Shown here in pieces: positions 49,166 to 56,804 of a DNA stretch of 64,000 nt. The notes below the pieces were generated by a model. That model did no database searches and was not told where the DNA came from. It worked only from the letters and a program-made list of their open reading frames with translations. How positions within the stretch are numbered: position 1 is the first letter of the stretch; the number at the start of each line of letters is the position of its first letter. The translations under genes and the position numbers were made by a program. This DNA is from Streptomyces sp. JJ38 (GTDB taxonomy: Bacteria > Actinomycetota > Actinomycetes > Streptomycetales > Streptomycetaceae), in the NCBI RefSeq assembly GCF_019303475.1, contig NZ_JABLSI010000006.1, positions 63,473 to 127,472 of the forward strand, given 5' to 3'.

Positions 49166-50386
49166 GTGACCGTGGAAAGCACTGCCGCGCGCGGAACGTC
49201 GCGCAGCGGCGGAAAGCGGACGGCGGCGGCCAAGCCGGCCGCCAAGAAGACGGCGGCCAAGAAGGCCCCGGCCCGCGCCAAGGGCGCGTCCGCACCCGAG
49301 CAGCCGGAACTCGTACAGCTGCTCACCCCGGAGGGTGAGCGGGTCGAGCACCCGGAGTACAGCATCGACCTGAGCGCCGAGGAGCTGCGCGGCCTGTACC
49401 GCGACATGGTCCTCACCCGGCGTTTCGACGCCGAGGCGACGTCGCTGCAGCGCCAGGGCGAGCTGGGCCTGTGGGCCTCGCTGCTCGGCCAGGAGGCGGC
49501 GCAGATCGGCTCCGGCCGTGCGCTGCGGGACGACGACTACGTCTTCCCCACCTACCGGGAGCACGGCGTGGCCTGGTGCCGCGGCGTCGACCCGTCGAAC
49601 CTGCTCGGGATGTTCCGCGGTGTGAACAACGGCGGCTGGGACCCCAACAGCAACAACTTCCACCTGTACACGATCGTGATCGGCTCGCAGGCCCTGCACG
49701 CCACGGGCTACGCGATGGGGATCACGAAGGACGGCGCCGACTCGGCCGTCATCGCGTACTTCGGTGACGGTGCCTCCAGCCAGGGCGACGTCGCGGAGGC
49801 CTTCACCTTCTCCGCGGTCTACAACGCGCCGGTGGTCTTCTTCTGCCAGAACAACCAGTGGGCGATCTCCGAGCCCACCGAGAAGCAGTCCCGGGTGCCG
49901 ATCTACCAGCGCGCCGCCGGCTTCGGCTTCCCCGGCGTGCGGGTGGACGGCAACGACGTGCTGGCCGTCCTGGCCGTGACGCGGGCCGCGCTGGAGCACG
50001 CCCGCTCCGGGCAGGGCCCGACGCTGGTCGAGGCGTTCACCTACCGCATGGGCGCCCACACCACCTCCGACGACCCGACCCGCTACCGCACGGACGACGA
50101 GCGGGCGGCCTGGGAGGCCAAGGACCCGATCCTGCGGCTGCGCACCTACCTGGAGAAGGAGGGCCTGGCCGACGAGGCGTTCTTCGCCAAGCTCGAGAAG
50201 GAGAGCGAGGAGCTGGGTGTCAGCGTGCGCGAGAAGATCCGCACCATGCCCGACCCGGACACCATGGCGATCTTCGAGAACGTCTACGCCGACGGGCACG
50301 CGCTGATCGACGAGGAGCGCGCCCAGTTCTCCGAGTACCTCGCGTCCTTCGCGGACGCCGACGAGACCGCCGGAAAGGGCCACTGA
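49166..50386 (+). CDS. bkdA: 2-oxoacid dehydrogenase E1 alpha subunit, set 1 (branched-chain/pyruvate type)
   Basis: A 406-aa thiamine-diphosphate enzyme subunit. The cofactor motif runs from GDGASSQGDVAEAF to NNQWAIS (GDG...NN), and MGAHTTSDDPTRYR is the phosphorylation-loop equivalent. With the next gene it decarboxylates a 2-oxoacid and passes the acyl group to the E2 lipoyl arm. Streptomyces normally uses a single-chain AceE for pyruvate, so a branched-chain substrate is likely. An odd feature is a Lys/Ala-rich N-terminal tail at about residues 15-42 (KRTAAAKPAAKKTAAKKAP), like histone H1 or HU tails. GTG 49166 is five bases after GGAGGAG. Confidence 0.9.
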   Translation: MTVESTAARGTSRSGGKRTAAAKPAAKKTAAKKAPARAKGASAPEQPELVQLLTPEGERVEHPEYSIDLSAEELRGLYRDMVLTRRFDAEATSLQRQGELGLWASLLGQEAAQIGSGRALRDDDYVFPTYREHGVAWCRGVDPSNLLGMFRGVNNGGWDPNSNNFHLYTIVIGSQALHATGYAMGITKDGADSAVIAYFGDGASSQGDVAEAFTFSAVYNAPVVFFCQNNQWAISEPTEKQSRVPIYQRAAGFGFPGVRVDGNDVLAVLAVTRAALEHARSGQGPTLVEAFTYRMGAHTTSDDPTRYRTDDERAAWEAKDPILRLRTYLEKEGLADEAFFAKLEKESEELGVSVREKIRTMPDPDTMAIFENVYADGHALIDEERAQFSEYLASFADADETAGKGH

Positions 50387-50387
50387 C

Positions 50388-51377
50388 ATGGCTGCCAAGA
50401 GTTCGGGCCAGCTGCCCGTCGCCAAGGCGATCAACGAGTCGCTGCGCGCCTCGCTGGAGGCCGACCCCAAGGTTCTGATCATGGGAGAGGACGTCGGCAA
50501 GCTCGGCGGCGTCTTCCGCGTCACCGACGGCCTGCAGAAGGACTTCGGCGAGGACCGGGTCATCGACACCCCGCTGGCCGAGTCGGGCATCATCGGCACC
50601 GCGATCGGTCTGGCCCTGCGCGGCTACCGCCCGGTCTGCGAGATCCAGTTCGACGGGTTCGTCTTCCCCGCCTACGACCAGATCGTCACCCAGCTGGCCA
50701 AGATGCACGCCCGTGCGCTCGGCAAGGTGAAGCTGCCGGTCGTCATCCGCATCCCCTACGGCGGCGGCATCGGCGCCGTCGAGCACCACAGCGAGTCGCC
50801 CGAGGCGCTGTTCGCGCACGTCGCGGGCCTCAAGTGCGTCTCGCCGTCGAACGCGAACGACGCCTACTGGATGATGCGCCAGGCCATCGAGTCCGACGAC
50901 CCGGTGATCTTCTTCGAGCCGAAGCGGCGCTACTGGGACAAGGGCGTCGTCGACAGCTCCTCGATCCCCGCCCCGCTGCACAGGGCCCAGGTGGTCCGCA
51001 CCGGCACCGACATCACCCTGGCGGCCTACGGCCCCATGGTGAAGACGTGTCTGGAGTCCGCCGCGGCCGCCGAGGAGGAGGGCCGCTCGGTCGAGGTCGT
51101 GGACCTGCGCTCGATGTCGCCGATCGACTTCGACACCATCCAGCAGTCGGTCGAGAAGACGGGCCGCCTCGTGGTCGTCCACGAGGCGCCGGTGTTCTAC
51201 GGTTCCGGTGCGGAGGTCGCCGCCCGGATCACCGAGCGCTGCTTCTACCACCTGGAGGCGCCGGTGCTGCGCGTCGGCGGCTTCCACGCGCCGTACCCGC
51301 CCGCCCGCCTGGAAGAGGAGTACCTGCCGGGTCTGGACCGGGTGCTCGACGCCGTCGACCGCGCCCTGGCGTACTGA
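50388..51377 (+). CDS. bkdB: 2-oxoacid dehydrogenase E1 beta subunit, set 1
   Basis: A 329-aa E1 beta chain: VLIMGEDVGKLGGVFRVTDGL near the start, then IDTPLAESGIIGTAIGLALRGYRPVCEIQF, RIPYGGGIGAVEHHSES with the substrate-site histidines, and a C-terminal transketolase domain (SVEVVDLRSMSPIDFDTI, VVVHEAPVFYGSGAEVAA). It forms the alpha2beta2 E1 with the preceding gene; the start follows that stop by one base. It is about 60% similar by eye to the set 2 protein at 60579-61637. Confidence 0.93.
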   Translation: MAAKSSGQLPVAKAINESLRASLEADPKVLIMGEDVGKLGGVFRVTDGLQKDFGEDRVIDTPLAESGIIGTAIGLALRGYRPVCEIQFDGFVFPAYDQIVTQLAKMHARALGKVKLPVVIRIPYGGGIGAVEHHSESPEALFAHVAGLKCVSPSNANDAYWMMRQAIESDDPVIFFEPKRRYWDKGVVDSSSIPAPLHRAQVVRTGTDITLAAYGPMVKTCLESAAAAEEEGRSVEVVDLRSMSPIDFDTIQQSVEKTGRLVVVHEAPVFYGSGAEVAARITERCFYHLEAPVLRVGGFHAPYPPARLEEEYLPGLDRVLDAVDRALAY

Positions 51378-51395
51378 GCAGGGACGAGGAGAGTC

Positions 51396-52865
51396 GTGAC
51401 GATGACTGCGAACGCGCAGCGCTTCCGCGAGTTCAAGATGCCCGACGTGGGCGAGGGTCTCACCGAAGCGGAGATCCTGTCCTGGCACGTCAAGCCGGGT
51501 GACTCGGTGACCGACGGCCAGATCGTGTGCGAGGTCGAGACGGCCAAGGCCGCCGTCGAGCTGCCGATCCCCTTCACCGGGACGGTCAGCGAGCTCCACT
51601 TCGACGAGGGCACGACGGTGGACGTCGGTACGGCGATCATCACCGTCGACACCGCCCCCGGCGAGGGCGGCGCCGAGCCCGCGGCCCCGGAGCCCGCCGC
51701 CGAGGCCGCCCCGGCGGCCGAGCCCGAGCCGGAGGCCCCGGAGGAGGGCAAGCGGCAGCCGGTGCTCGTCGGCTACGGCGTGTCCGCCACCTCCACCAAG
51801 CGGCGGCCCCGCAAGCAGGCGGCCCCGATGCCCGAGCGCGGTGCCGCCGAGGCGCTCCAGGCCGAGATGAACGGCACCGTCCCCGGCGCCCCGGCCCCGG
51901 CCGCGCCGACCGGGGAGGCCGCCACCCGGCCGCTGGCCAAGCCGCCGGTGCGCAAGCTGGCCAAGGACCTCGGTGTGGATCTGGCCCGGGTCACCCCGAC
52001 CGGCCCGGACGGGATCATCACCCGCGAGGACGTCCACGCGGCCGCCGCCCCGGCCGCCGCCCCCGCTGGGGGTCCCCCCGGACGGAGTCTGGGGGAAGCC
52101 CCGGCAACGGCGGAGCCCGCCGCCCCCTCGGTCACCGCCGTCGAGCCGCAGTCCATGGCGGCCATCCGCGAGCGCCGGGTGCCGGTCAAGGGCGTCCGCA
52201 AGGCGACGGCCGCGGCGATGGTCTCCAGCGCCTTCACGGCCCCGCACGTGACGGAGTTCGTCACCGTCGACGTGACGCGCACGATGCGGCTCGTCGAGGA
52301 GCTCAAGCAGGACCGGGACATGGCGGGTCTGCGGGTCAACCCGCTGCTGCTCGTGGCCAAGGCGCTCCTCACGGCGATCCGCCGCAACCCGGACGTCAAC
52401 GCGTCCTGGGACGAGGAGAACCAGGAGATCGTCTACAAGGACTACGTCAACCTGGGCATCGCGGCGGCCACCCCGCGCGGTCTGATCGTGCCGAACATCA
52501 AGGACGCGCACGCCAAGACCCTGCCGGAGCTGTCCCAGGCCCTGGGCGAGCTGGTCGCCACGGCCCGCGAGGGCAAGACGTCGCCCGCGGACATGCAGGG
52601 CGGCACGGTGACGATCACCAACGTCGGCGTGTTCGGCGTCGACACCGGCACCCCGATCCTGAACCCGGGAGAGTCCGCGATCCTCGCCGTCGGCGCGATC
52701 AAGGAGCAGCCCTGGGTCCACAAGGGCAAGGTGAAGCCGCGTCACGTCACCACGCTGGCCCTGTCGTTCGACCACCGTCTGGTCGACGGCGAGCTGGGCT
52801 CGAAGGTGCTGGCGGACACGGCGGCGGTTCTGGAGCGCCCCAAGCGCCTCATCACCTGGAGCTGA
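51396..52865 (+). CDS. bkdC: 2-oxoacid dehydrogenase E2 (lipoyl acyltransferase), set 1
   Basis: A 489-aa E2 with one lipoyl domain (about 9-85, lipoyl lysine K51 in VETAKAAVELP), an Ala/Pro/Glu linker, a peripheral-subunit-binding domain (VRKLAKDLGVDLARVTPTGPDGIITREDV), a second linker, and the catalytic domain ending DHRLVDG with H460 and D464. It takes the acyl group from E1 and forms acyl-CoA such as isobutyryl- or methylbutyryl-CoA, starter units for branched fatty acids. The second linker holds a palindromic repeat (52066-52100) translated as GGPPGRSLGE. The GTG start has GAGGAG four bases upstream. No E3 gene is linked. Confidence 0.94.
   Translation: MTMTANAQRFREFKMPDVGEGLTEAEILSWHVKPGDSVTDGQIVCEVETAKAAVELPIPFTGTVSELHFDEGTTVDVGTAIITVDTAPGEGGAEPAAPEPAAEAAPAAEPEPEAPEEGKRQPVLVGYGVSATSTKRRPRKQAAPMPERGAAEALQAEMNGTVPGAPAPAAPTGEAATRPLAKPPVRKLAKDLGVDLARVTPTGPDGIITREDVHAAAAPAAAPAGGPPGRSLGEAPATAEPAAPSVTAVEPQSMAAIRERRVPVKGVRKATAAAMVSSAFTAPHVTEFVTVDVTRTMRLVEELKQDRDMAGLRVNPLLLVAKALLTAIRRNPDVNASWDEENQEIVYKDYVNLGIAAATPRGLIVPNIKDAHAKTLPELSQALGELVATAREGKTSPADMQGGTVTITNVGVFGVDTGTPILNPGESAILAVGAIKEQPWVHKGKVKPRHVTTLALSFDHRLVDGELGSKVLADTAAVLERPKRLITWS
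52066..52100 (+). repeat. Palindromic repeat in coding DNA, copy 2
   Basis: CTGGGGGTCCCCCCGGACGGAG followed by TCTGGGGGAAGCC, with a hairpin CCCCCGGAC-GGA-GTCTGGGGG. It lies in frame in the linker between the subunit-binding and catalytic domains of the set 1 E2. Confidence 0.85.
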
Positions 52866-52894
52866 GCGGCTCCGCCCGCTCCTGGCCACGCTCG

Positions 52895-52932
52895 GCGGGC
52901 CGTGTCCGGATCTCCGTCCGGCCACGGCCCGC
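52895..52932 (+). terminator. 16-bp stem-loop after the first bkd operon
   Basis: GCGGGCCGTGTCCGGA (52895-52910) pairs with 52917-52932 with one mismatch and a six-base loop, 30 bases after the E2 stop. Confidence 0.8.
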
Positions 52933-52997
52933 TCGCGTTTCCGGGGCCGCCGCGGTCGGCCGTATCGCCGGTGGGTACCGGCGCCCGGGGGCGGGGG

Positions 52998-53046
52998 CTG
53001 CGCCTGCCGGCCCCGCGCTTTCGGCGCAGACCTCCCCAGCGCAGGG
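52998..53046 (+). repeat. Intergenic repeat, copy B
   Basis: GGCTGCGCCTGCCGGCCCCGCG...CGGCGCAGACCTCCCCAGCGCAG, same orientation as 7941-7989 and inverse to 63502-63548. It lies immediately before the bpa stop, between convergent genes. Confidence 0.65.
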
Positions 53047-53054
53047 CTGGGCGG

Positions 53055-53600
53055 TTACAGGTAGGGGCCCGAGCGGCCGGGGGCGCGGCCTTCGGCCTCC
53101 TCGGCGTTCATCCCCGGCGGGAGCGCCCGGCGCATCTGCTCCAGCTGGGCCCGCGCGGCCATCTGCTGGGCGAACAGCGCGGTCTGGATGCCGTGGAAGA
53201 GTCCTTCGAGCCACCCCACGAGCTGGGCCTGCGCGATCCGCAGCTCCGCCTCGCTGGGCACGGCGTCGTCCATGAAGGGCAGGGAGATGCGTTCGAGTTC
53301 CTCGATGAGCTCGGGCGCGAGGCCGTCCTCCAGCTCCTTGACGGAGCTGTGGTGGATCTCCTTCAGCCGGGCGCGGCTGGCCTCGTCGAGCGGGGCCGCC
53401 TTCACCTCCTCGAGCAGCTGCTTGATCATGCTGCCGATGCGCATGACCTTGGCGGGCTGCTCCACCATCTCGGTGACCGGGACCTCGTGCGACTCCTCGT
53501 CGCCCTCCCCGCCGCCGGGCGTGCCCAGCGCCATGCCGTCCGGGCCGACCACGAGGACATGTGAACGGTCTTGCGGCTGTTCGTTCGTCGGCTGTGTCAT
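53055..53600 (-). CDS. bpa: Bacterial proteasome activator Bpa (PafE)
   Basis: A 181-aa protein of the Bpa/PafE (DUF2587) family: MVEQPAKVMRIGSMIKQLLEEVKAAPLDEASRARLKEIHHSSVKELEDGLAPELIEEL followed by ELRIAQAQLVGWLEGLFHGIQTALFAQQMAA. It ends GPYL, close to the GQYL motif that docks into the 20S proteasome and opens its gate without ATP. It forms a dodecameric ring and feeds unfolded proteins to the proteasome, independent of Pup tagging. ATG 53600 is chosen over an in-frame GTG five codons earlier. Divergent or neighbouring genes show no proteasome link; the 20S genes are outside the window. Confidence 0.93.
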   Translation of the reverse strand: MTQPTNEQPQDRSHVLVVGPDGMALGTPGGGEGDEESHEVPVTEMVEQPAKVMRIGSMIKQLLEEVKAAPLDEASRARLKEIHHSSVKELEDGLAPELIEELERISLPFMDDAVPSEAELRIAQAQLVGWLEGLFHGIQTALFAQQMAARAQLEQMRRALPPGMNAEEAEGRAPGRSGPYL

Positions 53601-53638
53601 GCGTCCATTCTGCACACCCACACCCCCCGGCCCGACGC

Positions 53639-54199
53639 TCAGCTCCGCCGCAACCGCAGCCCGAGGAAGGCCAGGCCGAGGCCGACGGAGGCGAACCCGG
53701 CGCCGAGGGAGAGGACGGGCAGGACGGGGCCGATGACGGGCTCGGCGGCGGCCTGCCCGGAGTGCCTCGCGGTGTCGGCCGGGTCCGCGTAGTCGGCGTA
53801 GAGGTCGTAGCTGCCGAAGGTCTCCACCGGGCGGTCGGGCAGCGGCACCCACTGGTGGGCCGGGGCCTGCGGCCTGGGGGGCGCGGGGTTCGCCGCGGGG
53901 GCGGACCGGTCGGAGGCGGTGGGCGAGGGCGAGCCGGAGGGTTCGGGGGTGGGGCCGGTGGGGGAGGGCGAGGGGGTCGGCGAGCTGCTCGGGGGTTCCG
54001 GCGGCTCGGGGGTCCACGTCCAGCTGGGCGGGGTGCCGCCCGGGCCGAAGCCCGGCTCGGGGGAGATCCGGAAGCCGTCGTCGCGGTACCAGGCGGGTGG
54101 CCCGGTGGGCTCCTGGGAGGGCTCGGGGCCGGTGGCGACGGCCGGCGTGGGCACCAGGACGGCGACGCTGACGAGCAGCCCGATGGCGGACCTTCTCAC
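53639..54199 (-). CDS. Pro/Ser-rich surface protein with N-terminal signal and C-terminal anchor
   Basis: A 186-aa protein. It begins RRSAIGLLVSVAVLVPTPAVA, a signal peptide, then a Pro/Ser/Thr-rich region (PPEPPSSSPTPSPSPTGPTPEPSGSPSPT), a short conserved-looking WVPLPDRPVETFGSYDLYADY segment, and a C-terminal membrane helix (PVLSLGAGFASVGLGLAFLGL) ending LRRS. There is no LPXTG, so it is anchored by the helix rather than by sortase. The start is GTG 54199, nine bases after AAGGGG. No family recognised; it may be a small actinobacterial cell-surface protein. It follows an odd repetitive promoter region. Confidence 0.7.
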   Translation of the reverse strand: MRRSAIGLLVSVAVLVPTPAVATGPEPSQEPTGPPAWYRDDGFRISPEPGFGPGGTPPSWTWTPEPPEPPSSSPTPSPSPTGPTPEPSGSPSPTASDRSAPAANPAPPRPQAPAHQWVPLPDRPVETFGSYDLYADYADPADTARHSGQAAAEPVIGPVLPVLSLGAGFASVGLGLAFLGLRLRRS

Positions 54200-54526
54200 G
54201 GTCTCACGCCCCTTCCACCCCTCGTGACCCTGCGGCTCTCACGGCCCTGTGGCCCCTTACGGCCCCGTGGGCACTCATGGCCCCGCGGGCCCTCACGGCT
54301 CTGTCGGATCTGGTGGGCCCGGTCGGCTCTCGGGACCCTGTCGGCTCGGTCGGTTCCGGCCGACCCCGTGGGTGCCACGCGACCCGGTCGGTCCCGCGTG
54401 GCCCTGTCGGCTCTCCGGACCCGTGGTTCACACTGACCAGTGACCAGGGTCACACAGTGGCTCATACCCGGCATCTCGGGTATGAACTCGTACTCTCGGT
54501 AACCATCCCGCCCCACTAGGCCGGTT
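54200..54526. other. Repetitive region with strong dyads upstream of the surface-protein gene
   Basis: 327 bases without a firm gene. 54230-54420 is built of degenerate CCGTGGGC/CTCACGGCCC-type units that would encode Gly-Pro-rich collagen-like peptides on both strands. To the right lie GTGACC-AG-GGTCAC (54440-54453) and a perfect nine-base dyad TCATACCCG-N6-CGGGTATGA (54462-54485), in AT-richer DNA suited to a promoter for GTG 54199. Confidence 0.55.
54440..54485 (-). promoter_or_regulatory. Two perfect operator-like dyads
   Basis: GTGACCAGGGTCAC (54440-54453) and the nine-base arms TCATACCCG (54462-54470) and CGGGTATGA (54477-54485) are both perfect inverted repeats within 46 bases. They are about 240-285 bases from the surface-protein start and just past the stop of the quinone oxidoreductase gene. 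Confidence 0.55.
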
Positions 54527-55504
54527 TCATCGCACCAGCACGACCTTCCCCACGTGTCCGCCCTCCTCAAGCGCCCGGTGGCCCTCGGCGGCGTCACTCA
54601 GCGGCAGCGTGCGGTCCACGACGGGCCGCACCCGGCCGCTCTCGACGAGCGGCCACACGTGCTCGCGCACGGCGGCGACGATGGCGGACTTCTCGTCCAC
54701 CGGCCGGCCGCGCAGCGTCGTCGCCGCGATGGCGCCACGCTTGGCGAGCAGCGCGCCGAGGTTCAGCTCGCCCTTGACGCCGCCCTGCATGCCGATGACG
54801 ACGATGCGTCCGTTGACCGCGAGCGCCGCCACGTTGGGCTTCAGGTACTTGGCGCCCATGATGTCCAGGATCACGTCGGCGCCGTGGCCGTCCGTCGCGG
54901 CTTTCACCTCTTCGGCGAAGTCCTGCTCCCGGTAGTTGACGAGGATGTCGGCCCCCAATTCGGCACAGCGCGCCAGCTTCTCGCGGCTGCCCGCGGTGAC
55001 GGCGACCCGGGCCCCGACGGCCTTGGCGAGCTGGATGGCCATGGTGCCGATGCCGCTGGCGCCGCCGTGCACGAGCACGGTCTCGCCGGGCCGCAGGTTG
55101 CACACCATGAAGACGTTGGACCACACCGTCGCGGTGACCTCGGGCAGGGCGGCGGCCGTCACGAGGTCGACGCCCCGCGGCACGGGCAGCACCTGACCGG
55201 CGGGGACGGTGACGCGTTCCGCGTATCCCCCGCCGCTGAGCAGCGCGCACACCTCGTCCCCGACGGCCCACCCAGAGGCGCCGGGACCGACGGCCGCGAT
55301 CCGCCCGGAACACTCCAGGCCCGGATAGGGTGACGCCCCCTCGGGCGGCGGGTAGAAGCCCTGACGCTGCAACAGGTCCGCCCGGTTCACGGCGGTCGCG
55401 GCGACCTCGATCAGCACCTCGCCCTCCCCGGCCTCGGGGTCGGGCACCTCGGCCCACACCAGCGCCTCGGGTCCACCGGGTTCGGGAATCGTGATCGCGT
55501 GCAT
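54527..55504 (-). CDS. NAD(P)H:quinone oxidoreductase (medium-chain, zinc-independent)
   Basis: A 325-aa MDR-superfamily enzyme: GroES-like N-terminal domain (LIEVAATAVNRADLLQRQGFYPPP, YPGLECSGRIAAVGPG) and a Rossmann domain with VLVHGGASGIGTMAIQLAKAVGARV binding NADPH. No catalytic-zinc ligand set is present, which fits the quinone oxidoreductase (PIG3/QOR-like) group. It reduces quinones or enals. TAGCGT (55511-55516) lies six bases before ATG 55504 with no ribosome site, so the message may be leaderless. Confidence 0.92.
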   Translation of the reverse strand: MHAITIPEPGGPEALVWAEVPDPEAGEGEVLIEVAATAVNRADLLQRQGFYPPPEGASPYPGLECSGRIAAVGPGASGWAVGDEVCALLSGGGYAERVTVPAGQVLPVPRGVDLVTAAALPEVTATVWSNVFMVCNLRPGETVLVHGGASGIGTMAIQLAKAVGARVAVTAGSREKLARCAELGADILVNYREQDFAEEVKAATDGHGADVILDIMGAKYLKPNVAALAVNGRIVVIGMQGGVKGELNLGALLAKRGAIAATTLRGRPVDEKSAIVAAVREHVWPLVESGRVRPVVDRTLPLSDAAEGHRALEEGGHVGKVVLVR

Positions 55505-55611
55505 GCTCCGACGCTACCGGTTGTGTGAGACGGTCCGGTGATCGCGACGTGTCGGGTCTCCGACGATCGAGTGGGTCCTGCGGGCCAGTTGGCGCCCCGG
55601 AGGCTCCCCGC

Positions 55612-56790
55612 TCACTGCCCGAGGTCGTCGCGGGGGGCCTGCCAGTCACGCTTGGGGGGCTGCATGCGCGGGGGGTTGCGCAGTTCGCCGGTGTCGTCCT
55701 CGTCGCCCTTGCGCAGCTTGGGCACCGCCTGCTCGTCGTGGGCGCGCCGGATGACGACGACCCGGTCCAGCGGCTGGAGCGTCGCCGCCTCGGGGTCGTC
55801 GAAGTGCAGCAGCCGGTGGCCCCTTATGACGGCGAGGACGAGGTCGGGGCACTCGCGCGGGGAACGCCCGGCCTCGGCCTTGGTGACCGGCCGTTCGGCG
55901 AGCGTCATGCCGATGCCGGTCTGGATGAGGTCCTCCATGATCTGGCCCGCGCTGGGGCTGACCAGGGACAGCCCGAGGAGCCGCCCGGCCGCGCCGGAGC
56001 TGGTGACCACGGAGTCGGCGCCGGACTGCCGCAGGAGCGGCACGTTCTCCTCCTCCCGCACCGAGGCGACGATGTTGAGCTTCCGGTTGAGCTGCCGGGC
56101 CGTGAGGGTCACCAGCACGGCCGTGTCGTCGCGCTGGGTGGCGATGATGATGCGCCGGGCCCGGTCGATGCGGGCCCGCTCCAGCACGCTGGAGCGGGTG
56201 GCGTCGCCGACGACCCCGGCGAAGCCGTCCGCGTTGGCCGCGTCGATGACCTTCGCGCTCGGGTCGACGACGACGATCTGCTCCTTCGTGGCGCCCGCCG
56301 AGAGCAGGGTCTCGGCGGCCGAGCGGCCCTTCGTCCCGAAGCCGACGATGACCGTGTGGTCGCGCACGGTGGACCTCCAGTGGGACAGCCGCCACTGCTG
56401 GCGGGTGCGCTCGGTCAGTACCTCCAGGGAGGTGCCGACCAGGATGATCAGGAACAGGATGCGCAGCGGCGTGATGGCGAAGGTCGTCAGCAGCCGGGCG
56501 GTCTCCGAGGCCGGGTAGATGTCGCCGTACCCGGTGGTGGAGAGCGACACCGTCACGTAGTAGACCGAGTCGAGGAGGGTGATCCCGTCCCCCACGTTGT
56601 CCACGTAGCCGTCGCGGTCGAGGTAGACGATGAGGACGGCGCTCAGCAGCACGACGTGCGCCATGAGGAGCCGCTTGGCGACCTGGATCAGCGGGCCGGT
56701 GAGCTGCCGCGGGAGCTGCACCCGGAAGGTGTAGTCGTCGGCGTAGGTCAGTTTGTGCCGACGCGTGACGATCGGGTTGCGGAGCTTCAT
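55612..56790 (-). CDS. Two-helix potassium channel with RCK (TrkA-N) domains
   Basis: A 392-aa ion channel subunit. Two membrane helices (about 42-58 and 97-120) frame the pore loop with the selectivity filter TTGYGD at 85-90. A cytoplasmic RCK domain follows, with HTVIVGFGTKGRSAAETLL at about 143-162, VVVDPSAKVIDAA and VVGDATRSSVLERARI. A C-terminal TrkA-C-like part (ECPDLVLAVIRGHRLLHF) ends the fold, and a charged tail finishes the protein. It should form a K+-selective tetramer gated by ligand binding at RCK. ATG 56790 starts 14 bases after the moeA stop, so it is probably cotranscribed with moeA and mobA. Confidence 0.92.
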   Translation of the reverse strand: MKLRNPIVTRRHKLTYADDYTFRVQLPRQLTGPLIQVAKRLLMAHVVLLSAVLIVYLDRDGYVDNVGDGITLLDSVYYVTVSLSTTGYGDIYPASETARLLTTFAITPLRILFLIILVGTSLEVLTERTRQQWRLSHWRSTVRDHTVIVGFGTKGRSAAETLLSAGATKEQIVVVDPSAKVIDAANADGFAGVVGDATRSSVLERARIDRARRIIIATQRDDTAVLVTLTARQLNRKLNIVASVREEENVPLLRQSGADSVVTSSGAAGRLLGLSLVSPSAGQIMEDLIQTGIGMTLAERPVTKAEAGRSPRECPDLVLAVIRGHRLLHFDDPEAATLQPLDRVVVIRRAHDEQAVPKLRKGDEDDTGELRNPPRMQPPKRDWQAPRDDLGQ

Positions 56791-56804
56791 GCGGGGGTCA
56801 CCGG

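Noticed and set aside
49166..52865. Naming the first E1/E2 operon as pyruvate dehydrogenase proper
   Set aside because: Heterotetrameric E1 in Streptomyces is usually branched-chain; pyruvate uses single-chain AceE. Substrate cannot be proven from sequence, so the name is kept tentative.
54249..54443. A 64-codon collagen-like (Gly-Pro-rich) frame
   Set aside because: It arises from the self-complementary repeat unit, is mirrored on the other strand, and lacks a ribosome site.
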